Source of the DNA: Candidatus Nanosyncoccus nanoralicus
Lineage (GTDB): Bacteria; Patescibacteriota; Saccharimonadia; Saccharimonadales; Saccharimonadaceae
Direction of reading: 5' to 3'
Length of the DNA stretch: 17,569 bases
NCBI RefSeq assembly: GCF_004138405.1
Contig: NZ_PRLL01000009.1
Location: 1 to 17,569 of the forward strand
Shown here piece by piece: positions 1 to 6,366 of this stretch. Within the stretch, counting starts at the first letter, position 1. The number at the start of each line of letters is the position of its first letter. Position numbers and translations under genes: made by a program. A model generated the notes under the pieces. It saw nothing but the letters and a program-made list of their open reading frames with translations, did not search any database and had not been told where the DNA came from.

Positions 1-1496
1 ATATTGAGGATTTTGATACTGGATTGACTAAAATTAAGTTTACAAATTTCAATGAACAATATTTGGTAGACGATGATGTAATAGAACATGGCGTTCACGA
101 CTTTAGTATGCTCATGGCTTATCTGAGAGAAGAAGATGAAAATGCTAATATGCTAAAATTCTACAGGGCAGTCGGTGACTTTAGCTATGTAAATGATCGT
201 TTTTACATTTCGGCAGACACTATGCAGGATCGCTTTGACGATATCTTTCATGAGTCCGAAGACATTAGTGAGATTCTGCGTGATCAAAAAATGCGTGAAT
301 CAGTCATAGGCTATTTAAAGTCTAGGGTTTCAGAATACGAGAAAAGTGGTGAATTTTATCGAAATTCAAAATTTAACTATATTAATATTGATAAAATTCA
401 GGATTTTATCCTTACCTTGCCAGGCGAATTGATCAAGCAGGTATTACGCATCACAGAACAGACCTCTCAAAATCTACATCTCCGTCGCAAAGTAGCAGAA
501 GATACTATAGATTGGAAGCAGATCAAAGAATATCAACTTCGTACATCGGATATTGAGCTATTTCTCAAGTATCGCGACCTTCTTGAAATCGACAATGATT
601 CTCTCGAGAAGTTAATTGCTAAATTCATGAATAACCCAGAACGTGAAGTAAAGGTAGTTCAACATGCGTGGAGCCTATGTGGTTGTTATCAATGGTATAT
701 ATCGGAAAGACTGAAGACCTGCACCCGTGAAGATCACCTCAGATCAGTCCTAGATGAAGTAAAGCAATCTGGACAAATCGTCAAGGCTGATGCTATTCGT
801 AGTCTTTTTAATTATAGGTATATAAATCTTACAAAAGAAGATTATGATATATTTCATCAATTCTTTGAAATTAGAGATACATCTGCCGCTCGTTTTTTAA
901 TTAAAATAGCCTTAATTTCTGGGCAAGAACCAGATGAGATTAGAGGACTTATTTATAAATTAGAGACCGATGATTTGATTTCAAGGTATAATCCAGGGCT
1001 TTTCGATTATTATCAAAATTATGGTTTTAAGGAAGGGCTAAAATGGATTGATCAATTTCAGGCTATGGAAAAGGCAAGAAAATTCGAACAGGAAAAAGCA
1101 CGTACTAGAAAAGCGGCCAAGTTAGCTAAGTTTATTAAAGATACAAAAGACTTAGTTGTAGTGGTTAAATCAGTTTATGATCCCCGCAATAAGGACCATG
1201 TAGTAATCAATTCTCGTCATGGAGAAGATTTGGGTATTCTTCTAAGTGATGAGAAAAACTTATTTCTGATTGAAGGTAGAAAATATGATTACATAATAAA
1301 CGTTGAGCGTGTTCGCAATTTACGTAATGGTATTTTGCATCTAGATGTTTTCGAAGGTGATGCTGGTACTATTGTTGGGCGTGATGGTTCAAATATTAGG
1401 TATACCTTAGAGCGCCTAAATCAGCTTGGCTGTAATTTATCTAATATTAAAATATACAGCCACAACGAAGCTAATCTATTTTACTCCGTATCATAG
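1..1496 (+). CDS. Unknown helical protein with C-terminal KH-like motif (5' end outside the window)
   Basis: The reading frame is open from the first bases of the window, so the true start probably lies upstream. The first in-window candidate is TTG at 24, which has GAGGA at 6-10 but 13 bases away, too far to be convincing. Counting from that TTG gives 490 residues. Residues 1 to about 350 are charged and mostly alpha-helical, with no signal peptide or membrane segment. A Lys/Arg/Ala-rich helix lies at about 348-375. The segment at about 380-440 is beta-rich and could be a small OB-like fold. Residues 450-460 carry I-V-G-R-D-G-S-N-I-R, which matches the GxxG loop of KH RNA-binding domains such as that of RNase Y, and a helix and strand follow. 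An RNA-related cytoplasmic role is therefore inferred, but I recognise no named family. The gene ends in TAG and is followed by a strong terminator. Confidence 0.7.
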   Translation, partial: IEDFDTGLTKIKFTNFNEQYLVDDDVIEHGVHDFSMLMAYLREEDENANMLKFYRAVGDFSYVNDRFYISADTMQDRFDDIFHESEDISEILRDQKMRESVIGYLKSRVSEYEKSGEFYRNSKFNYINIDKIQDFILTLPGELIKQVLRITEQTSQNLHLRRKVAEDTIDWKQIKEYQLRTSDIELFLKYRDLLEIDNDSLEKLIAKFMNNPEREVKVVQHAWSLCGCYQWYISERLKTCTREDHLRSVLDEVKQSGQIVKADAIRSLFNYRYINLTKEDYDIFHQFFEIRDTSAARFLIKIALISGQEPDEIRGLIYKLETDDLISRYNPGLFDYYQNYGFKEGLKWIDQFQAMEKARKFEQEKARTRKAAKLAKFIKDTKDLVVVVKSVYDPRNKDHVVINSRHGEDLGILLSDEKNLFLIEGRKYDYIINVERVRNLRNGILHLDVFEGDAGTIVGRDGSNIRYTLERLNQLGCNLSNIKIYSHNEANLFYSVS

Positions 1497-1515
1497 AGCT
1501 AATCGGCCACGTCCG

Positions 1516-1541
1516 TCCCCAGACTATGTCTGGGGATTTTT
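1516..1541 (+). terminator. Rho-independent terminator after the KH-like gene
   Basis: A perfect 8-bp stem CCCCAGAC/GTCTGGGG (1517-1524 with 1528-1535), extendable to 9 bp by T1516-A1536, closes a TAT loop and is followed by five T residues. It lies 20 bases after the upstream stop codon and separates that gene from rpsJ. Confidence 0.9.
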
Positions 1542-1567
1542 GTTTACCAATTTATTATCATCTCCAC

Positions 1568-1596
1568 TTGACTTAAGCCAGATAATATATTATTAT
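1568..1596 (+). promoter_or_regulatory. Sigma70-type promoter of rpsJ
   Basis: TTGACT at 1568-1573 and TATTAT at 1591-1596 are separated by exactly 17 bases, close to the vegetative consensus. The predicted start of transcription is near 1603, giving a leader of about 79 bases before the rpsJ ATG. This is the best promoter in the window, as expected for a ribosomal protein gene. Confidence 0.8.
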
Positions 1597-1681
1597 GCAA
1601 CTATAAAATTTAATTGAGCCCTAAAAACTCATCGACATACTGTCTAGGTATATCTGAAGTTATAGAGCTAGAAGGAATAAT

Positions 1682-2005
1682 ATGGTTGAAACCAAGAGTG
1701 AAGGACTTAAGATCCGTATTCGTCTTAAGGCCTACGATCATCGCGTGATTGATCAAAGCGCAAAACAAATCGTTGATACCGCCATCCGTACCGGTGCTAA
1801 CGTCTCTGGTCCAGTACCTCTGCCAACTAAGCGTAGTACTTTTACTGTCGTCAAGTCTCCACACGTTTATAAAACTGGTGGTGAGGCCTTTGAGATGAAA
1901 GTTCACAAACGCTTAATCGATATTACAAGCGCAACTCCAAAGACTATTGATGCTTTGCAGAATCTATCTCTACCTGCTGGTGTAGATGCAGAAATTAAGA
2001 TGTAG
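1682..2005 (+). CDS. rpsJ: 30S ribosomal protein S10
   Basis: S10 (uS10) sits in the head of the 30S subunit and, as NusE, can pair with NusB in transcription antitermination. The 107-residue product has the family length (about 102-105) plus a short N-terminal extension. It shows the family landmarks: [10 protein letters not shown] near the N-terminus, GPVPLPTK at 43-50, FTVVKSPHV at 54-62 and HKRLIDI at 75-81. The start is fixed by GAAGGA at 1671-1676, five bases before ATG. Unlike the usual S10 operon, no rplC or other ribosomal gene follows: a terminator comes directly after the stop, so the gene is a single transcription unit. The extended loop after SPHV reads YKTGGEAFE where most bacteria have something close to NKDSREQFE. 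Confidence 0.97.
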   Translation: MVETKSEGLKIRIRLKAYDHRVIDQSAKQIVDTAIRTGANVSGPVPLPTKRSTFTVVKSPHVYKTGGEAFEMKVHKRLIDITSATPKTIDALQNLSLPAGVDAEIKM

Positions 2006-2013
2006 TAGTATCT

Positions 2014-2042
2014 AAAAAATGGCACCCTAGGTGCTATTTTTT
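2014..2042 (+). terminator. Rho-independent terminator after rpsJ
   Basis: The left arm at 2014-2026 (six A, T, GGCACC) pairs with 2030-2042 (GGTGCTA then six T) around a CTA loop. This gives a 13-bp stem with one G-T wobble, whose 3' side doubles as the U tract. It starts nine bases after the rpsJ stop. Confidence 0.88.
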
Positions 2043-2060
2043 ATGAAAATAAATTAAAAT

Positions 2061-2072
2061 CTAGTATACTAG
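2061..2072 (+). promoter_or_regulatory. -10 box of the amino acid importer operon inside a 12-bp palindrome
   Basis: TATACT at 2065-2070 is a good -10 box ending six bases before the ATG at 2077. Transcription should therefore start at or next to the first codon, and there is no Shine-Dalgarno. No good -35 is visible; TATGAA at 2042-2047 is the sequence at 17-base spacing. The -10 lies wholly within the perfect palindrome CTAGTATACTAG, which could be an operator. That reading is inferred from position only. Confidence 0.6.
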
Positions 2073-2076
2073 TGAT

Positions 2077-2868
2077 ATGAAGAATGGTGGTAAAAAACAA
2101 AAAATATTGGGAATTAGTCTAGCTGTTATTTACTTAATTCTTAACTTCTTCATGTTCCAAGACATTATGCGGCGTGAGACAGTAGTCTCCAAGGATTCCA
2201 ATATTCTCGTTATGGGTACGAATGCCACCTTTAAGCCCTTCGAATATAAGGATGGCGATACGGTTGTCGGCTTTGATGTTGATCTTGCTGAAGAAATTGC
2301 TAAAAGTTTAGGTGCGGAGCTTAAAATCGAAGATATGTCCTTCGATGGACTTTTGCCAGCGCTAGAAAGCGGGCAGATTGATCTTGCTGTAGCTGGGATG
2401 TCTGTTACGGAGGATCGTGCTAAGAACGCCTTCTTCTCTGATCCGTATTATGTTGCCTCTCAGCAAATTGTTGTACGTGATGAAAGTAACATTAAAAATA
2501 AATATGAACTAGTAAATAAGTTAATTGGTGTTCAATTGGGTACTACAGGCGATCAAATGGCTAGGCAGATTAAAGGTGCTAGAGTCGTTCAATTTCCGGC
2601 CGTCCCTAATGTCCTCCAAGAGTTGACGACTGGTCGCATTGATGCTGCGATTTTAGATAACGCTCCGGCAGCTCAATATGTTTCTGGTTTTTCAAATCTA
2701 AAAATCCTCAATCTCCCGCTTAGTCGTGAGCCTTATGCCGTTGCTATCAAGAAAGGGAACCAGCGGCTATTAGATCAGGTTAATCATGTGATTACAGAAA
2801 TGCGAGAAGATGGTCGCATGCAAAAAATCCTAATGAAACACTTTGGTACCGCGGAGGGGCAGTTATAA
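2077..2868 (+). CDS. Polar amino acid ABC transporter, substrate-binding protein (family 3), membrane-anchored
   Basis: This is the extracytoplasmic receptor that captures an amino acid for the permease and ATPase that follow. Residues 8-27 form a hydrophobic N-terminal segment after a basic start. The 263-residue protein has no cysteine, so it cannot be a lipoprotein and is probably held by an uncleaved anchor. Family 3 features are clear: the signature beginning GFDVDLAEEI at 65, GMSVTEDRAKNAFFSDPY at 107-124 with Arg114 as the expected carboxylate ligand, GTTGD at 155-159, and Asp194 in AILDNAPA as the expected amino-group ligand. Glutamine, glutamate or a basic amino acid is the likely substrate class, but the sequence does not settle which. 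Its stop codon overlaps the permease start by one base. No Shine-Dalgarno precedes the ATG, consistent with leaderless translation. Confidence 0.93.
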   Translation: MKNGGKKQKILGISLAVIYLILNFFMFQDIMRRETVVSKDSNILVMGTNATFKPFEYKDGDTVVGFDVDLAEEIAKSLGAELKIEDMSFDGLLPALESGQIDLAVAGMSVTEDRAKNAFFSDPYYVASQQIVVRDESNIKNKYELVNKLIGVQLGTTGDQMARQIKGARVVQFPAVPNVLQELTTGRIDAAILDNAPAAQYVSGFSNLKILNLPLSREPYAVAIKKGNQRLLDQVNHVITEMREDGRMQKILMKHFGTAEGQL

Positions 2869-3605
2869 TGAATTTCTTTGAAGTAATATTTGGCAATGGT
2901 CGATGGATTTACCTCTGGCATGGACTAGAAGTAACTATCGTCTTAACTACTATCTCAGTTATAGTAGGGCTATTTCTCGGTTTAATACTTGCTTTGCTCC
3001 GCACTTCAAGGGCTACTCCCTTTGCTTTTTTGTCTCACCTTCAAAAAAAGAAGACCTCAAAGTTATTAAGATATATCACGGCTTTTAATCCATTTCAGGT
3101 TTTTGCTCAAATTTACATCAGTCTCATTAGGGGAACCCCAGTACTCGTACAACTTCTAATTATGTATTATGTAGTGTTTGGCTCAATGCGAACTATGCCA
3201 AAATTAATCATTGCAGCTATCGCCTTTGCAATGAACAGTGCTGCTTATATTGCAGAGATTATTCGTGGCGGCATTGAAAGCGTTGATAAAGGACAGCTTG
3301 AAGCAGCTCGTTCGCTAGGATTTTCTCATCTTCAGGCCATGTATTATATTGTCTTACCTCAAGCACTAAAGAATTCCATGCCAGGACTTATTGGCGAAGG
3401 GGTCACTATGTTTAAGGAAACTTCAATCGTCGGTTGGATTGGGCTAAGTGATCTTATGCGGGGAGCAGATGATATACGCTCACTCACAGCTACCGCCTTT
3501 CAGTCGCTAGTCGCCGCTGCCATCCTCTATCTTGCGCTTACCCTCATCTTCTCGAAGGTCATGTTTAGGTTAGAAAAGAAATTAAATAATGACGAGGAAA
3601 AGTAA
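2868..3605 (+). CDS. Polar amino acid ABC transporter, permease (HisM/GlnP type)
   Basis: This is the membrane channel subunit of the importer. The 245-residue protein has about five hydrophobic segments (roughly 21-44, 83-107, 112-132, 172-192, 206-230). It carries the permease-family RGTP at 88-91 and the EAA coupling loop EAARSLG at 145-151, followed by the conserved LPQALKNSMPGL stretch; this loop docks on the ATPase. A Lys-rich cytoplasmic insert (about 46-75) lengthens the loop after the first helix compared with a typical GlnP. GGAGGGG at 2853-2859 is a strong ribosome binding site eight bases before the ATG, and TAATG overlaps the receptor's stop, so translation is coupled. Such permeases usually work as homodimers, and only one permease gene is present here. 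Confidence 0.95.
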   Translation: MNFFEVIFGNGRWIYLWHGLEVTIVLTTISVIVGLFLGLILALLRTSRATPFAFLSHLQKKKTSKLLRYITAFNPFQVFAQIYISLIRGTPVLVQLLIMYYVVFGSMRTMPKLIIAAIAFAMNSAAYIAEIIRGGIESVDKGQLEAARSLGFSHLQAMYYIVLPQALKNSMPGLIGEGVTMFKETSIVGWIGLSDLMRGADDIRSLTATAFQSLVAAAILYLALTLIFSKVMFRLEKKLNNDEEK

Positions 3606-4333
3606 TGTCCATTGTTGCTAAAAATATTCATAAAAACTTTGACGACACTAAGGTATTACGTGGCGTTAATCTTACGATTCATGATGGCGAGGTGGTAGTC
3701 CTTGTTGGTGCTAGTGGCTCTGGGAAGTCTACCTTTCTAAGATGTCTTAATCTTTTAGCCACACCCACTTCTGGTCAGGTTCTTATTGACGGTGTAGATA
3801 TTACGGAGCCAGGTGTGGATCTAAATCAAATTCGACGTAAAGTTGGAATGGTCTTCCAAAATTTCAACCTTTTCAATAATTTATCCGTACTTGAAAATAT
3901 CAAGCTAGGACCTAAAAAATTACTTCATCAAAAAGAACGGGATATCGATAAGGAAGCTAGAAGACTACTTAAAATGGTAGGCTTGTCCAATAAAGCTGAT
4001 TCTTTCCCACAGAATCTATCCGGAGGTCAAAAGCAACGCATCGCTATCGCACGTGCACTAGCTATGCGCCCGGAAGTTATTCTCTTCGACGAGCCGACTT
4101 CGGCACTTGATCCCGAGATGATTGGCGAGGTTCTTGATGTCATTCGCAACCTAGCCAAGCAGGGCTTAACTATGGTTATTGTAACTCACGAAATGAGTTT
4201 TGCTCGTGAGGTTGGCACCCGTATGATCTTTCTTGATCATGGTAAAATTATCGAAGATGGCACTCCAGAACAGGTTATGGACCACCCTAAGACCGAACGT
4301 GCCGCTCGCTTCTTCTCTTCAATCCAAAAATAA
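3605..4333 (+). CDS. glnQ: Polar amino acid ABC transporter, ATP-binding protein (GlnQ type)
   Basis: This is the cytoplasmic ATPase that powers the importer. All ABC motifs are intact in the 242-residue protein: Walker A GASGSGKST at 35-43, Q-loop Gln85 in FQNFNLF, signature LSGGQ at 138-142, Walker B VILFDE at 158-163 followed by PTSALD, and switch His195 in VTHE. The length and motif spacing match the polar amino acid (GlnQ/HisP/ArtP) subgroup. GAGGA at 3594-3598 lies six bases before ATG, and TAATG overlaps the permease stop. Receptor, permease and ATPase form a complete three-gene operon. The gene symbol reflects subfamily resemblance; glutamine specificity is not proven. No hairpin terminator is visible after the stop, and the next promoter begins seven bases later. 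Confidence 0.95.
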   Translation: MSIVAKNIHKNFDDTKVLRGVNLTIHDGEVVVLVGASGSGKSTFLRCLNLLATPTSGQVLIDGVDITEPGVDLNQIRRKVGMVFQNFNLFNNLSVLENIKLGPKKLLHQKERDIDKEARRLLKMVGLSNKADSFPQNLSGGQKQRIAIARALAMRPEVILFDEPTSALDPEMIGEVLDVIRNLAKQGLTMVIVTHEMSFAREVGTRMIFLDHGKIIEDGTPEQVMDHPKTERAARFFSSIQK

Positions 4334-4339
4334 CCCCCT

Positions 4340-4369
4340 TTGCCAAGTTCATCGTCTTTATGTTAAAAT
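4340..4369 (+). promoter_or_regulatory. Promoter of the envelope operon, positioned for leaderless mRNA
   Basis: TTGCCA at 4340-4345 and TAAAAT at 4364-4369 are 18 bases apart, and the -10 is extended by TG at 4361-4362. The -10 ends six bases before ATG 4376, so the predicted first transcribed base is about the A of the start codon. No Shine-Dalgarno is present in the interval. Confidence 0.7.
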
Positions 4370-4375
4370 GACGGT

Positions 4376-5683
4376 ATGACTCCAGTGATGAAATTAAAGA
4401 AAAGATTTTACTTTCTAGTAGCTTCCTATTTCAGATTTTTTGCTAACATCTCATTTCGTCGCTGGCGACCTCGTGTGATCGCCATTACTGGATCCGTCGG
4501 TAAAACAACCATGTTGAACTTAGTGGAATGTATCCTGAAAGATCGCGCCCATTATTCTCATGATGCTAACTCCGCCTATGGTATTGCTTTTGATATTCTA
4601 AAATTAACTGGCGTAACTGGTTCAAAATTAAAGTGGCTTTATCTTTTTATTGCCGCACCAATTAAATCAATATTTTATACACATAAAGAGGAGTTTTATG
4701 TTGTTGAAATTGATGGGGAAAGGCCACACGAGGCTGAATTCCTTGCCTCCTGGCTTAAACCTGAGGTCACATTATGGATTTCTCTTGGCTTATCGCATGC
4801 AGTCCAATTCGAGCAGCAAGTAAAAGATGGGCTTTTTGAAAATCTTGATAAAGCTATTACCCACGAATTCGCTATGCTGCCAGAACATACACAGAAGCTT
4901 GTGATTATCGATAACGATGTCGAACTGATGGTTCGTGCCCTCGACAGCATTAAACAAAAAGGACTTACTCAGGCTAGAGTAATTAAATGCTCCAAAAAAG
5001 ATCTTGTAAAATATCAGGTAATGCCAAATCAGACTAAGTTTGAGATTCAATCTGCCGAAAGTGGTGAAACAAGGCGGTATCAGTTTAACCGACCTCTTTC
5101 AAAAGACCTTACTATTCAGTTAGTTATGCTTGAAAAGTTGGCTGAATACTTAAAAATCAAAATAGATTCAGATCTTTCAGATTTTCGTCTAGCACCAGGC
5201 CGTAATTCATATTTTGAAGGCAAAAATGGCGTTCAGATTATCGATAGCAGTTATAACGCTCATCTAATTTCAGTAAAATCAATTTTAGAGATGTTTAAAG
5301 CTATGAAGGTGGAGCATAAGTGGCTTGTGATTGGTGATATTGTAGATCAGGGTAGTATTGAGGGGCAGGAACATGCAAAACTCGCCGCTGAAATTATCAA
5401 GGTAAAACCAGAAAAAATTATTCTAATCGGTCGTCGCACTAAGAAGTATACGGCGCCACTTCTGAAAGAAGCTGGCATTGTCCCTTATGTGACTAATGAC
5501 CCTAAAGAAGCCTTAGCCTATCTAGAGAAACATTTGAGTGGCTCAGAAACAATTCTCTTTAAAGGCTCTCAGTATCTCGAATGGATCATTGAGAAGATTT
5601 TAAAAAATCCAGCCGACGCTAAGAAGCTACCTAGACGCGAAAAAGCTGCGATCAAAAGACGACAAAAACGAGGATTAAATTAA
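4376..5683 (+). CDS. MurF-like Mur ligase lacking the N-terminal domain
   Basis: Mur ligases are ATP-dependent enzymes that join an amino acid or peptide to a carboxylate. The 435-residue protein has the P-loop TGSVGKTT at 38-45 and the MurF-type hinge and C-terminal landmarks: PGRN at 274-277, IIDSSYNA at 288-295, GDIVDQGSIEGQEHAKLA at 320-337 and LFKGSQYLEW at 394-403. The P-loop sits within 45 residues of the start. There is therefore no room for the roughly 80-100-residue domain with which MurF holds the UDP-MurNAc-peptide; a basic, hydrophobic stretch (6-26) replaces it and may contact the membrane. The C-terminus (412-435) is strongly basic. The product is probably not the housekeeping MurF but a relative with another acceptor. 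The gene heads a coupled operon, and the next ATG overlaps its stop. There is no Shine-Dalgarno. Confidence 0.88.
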   Translation: MTPVMKLKKRFYFLVASYFRFFANISFRRWRPRVIAITGSVGKTTMLNLVECILKDRAHYSHDANSAYGIAFDILKLTGVTGSKLKWLYLFIAAPIKSIFYTHKEEFYVVEIDGERPHEAEFLASWLKPEVTLWISLGLSHAVQFEQQVKDGLFENLDKAITHEFAMLPEHTQKLVIIDNDVELMVRALDSIKQKGLTQARVIKCSKKDLVKYQVMPNQTKFEIQSAESGETRRYQFNRPLSKDLTIQLVMLEKLAEYLKIKIDSDLSDFRLAPGRNSYFEGKNGVQIIDSSYNAHLISVKSILEMFKAMKVEHKWLVIGDIVDQGSIEGQEHAKLAAEIIKVKPEKIILIGRRTKKYTAPLLKEAGIVPYVTNDPKEALAYLEKHLSGSETILFKGSQYLEWIIEKILKNPADAKKLPRREKAAIKRRQKRGLN

Positions 5684-6366
5684 TGACAAAAACACTTTAC
5701 ATCATTCATGGTTGGACCTATTCCGTGGAGCCATGGAATAAAACCATTAAACTCTTAAATGACAACTATAAAATTAAGGTAAAGATGTTACACGTCCCCG
5801 GGCTTACTGATCCCAGTAAAAAAGTGTGGAATATCGATGAATATGTTAAATGGGCCGATTCATTATTACCAGAAGACGCAGTGGTTCTTGGTCATAGTAA
5901 CGGAGGTCGAATTTTATTAAACCTCTTGTCAAGGCAACCTGCGCGGGTCTCTCATCTAATTTTACTTGACGCCGCTGGTGTTTATGAGCCTTCAAAAAAA
6001 CGTGATATTTTAAGAGCAATCAGCCAGCTATTTGCGCCATTAAAACAGATTAAAATTCTGCGCAAACTGCTTCATCGTATCATTGGTGCTGGTGATTACG
6101 AAAAGGCTCCTGAGAACATGAAAAAAACCTTGACTAATATGCTGGATTCGGACCGCCAACTAGATATCTCCAAGGTTAAAGTAAAAACCGATATTCTTTG
6201 GGGTGAATTAGATAAAATCACCCCTCCAAGGCATGCGCAAAAAATGCATCAGCAAATCAAAAAGAGCCGCCTCAAGTTATTTTCAAATTGGACACACGCA
6301 CCCTATATTTGTGATCCGGAAGGACTCGCTCTTGCTATTAGTGAAGTTATGGAGGCAAAGAGGTGA
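5683..6366 (+). CDS. Alpha/beta hydrolase
   Basis: This is a 227-residue alpha/beta-hydrolase-fold enzyme of unknown substrate. It shows the oxyanion-side HGW at 9-11, the nucleophile elbow GHSNGG with Ser72, the acid Asp177 in GELDKITP and the base His205 in WTHAP, so the catalytic triad is complete. A helical lid segment with many Lys/Arg lies at about 104-150. No signal peptide or membrane anchor is present, so it should be cytoplasmic. AGGA at 5671-5674 precedes the ATG by eight bases, and TAATG overlaps the Mur ligase stop. It ends in TGA inside GTGA, which also holds the next start. Its place between a Mur ligase and two FemAB transferases suggests cleavage of an ester or amide in the same envelope pathway, but that is inference from context. 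Confidence 0.9.
   Translation: MTKTLYIIHGWTYSVEPWNKTIKLLNDNYKIKVKMLHVPGLTDPSKKVWNIDEYVKWADSLLPEDAVVLGHSNGGRILLNLLSRQPARVSHLILLDAAGVYEPSKKRDILRAISQLFAPLKQIKILRKLLHRIIGAGDYEKAPENMKKTLTNMLDSDRQLDISKVKVKTDILWGELDKITPPRHAQKMHQQIKKSRLKLFSNWTHAPYICDPEGLALAISEVMEAKR

Noticed and set aside
1426-1617. 63-codon + strand frame across the terminator at 1516-1541
   Set aside because: It overlaps the end of the KH-like gene, reads through the terminator and the rpsJ promoter, and has no ribosome binding site.
1610-1906. Open frame on the minus strand over rpsJ
   Set aside because: It lies opposite a certain ribosomal protein gene, has no ribosome binding site and resembles no family.
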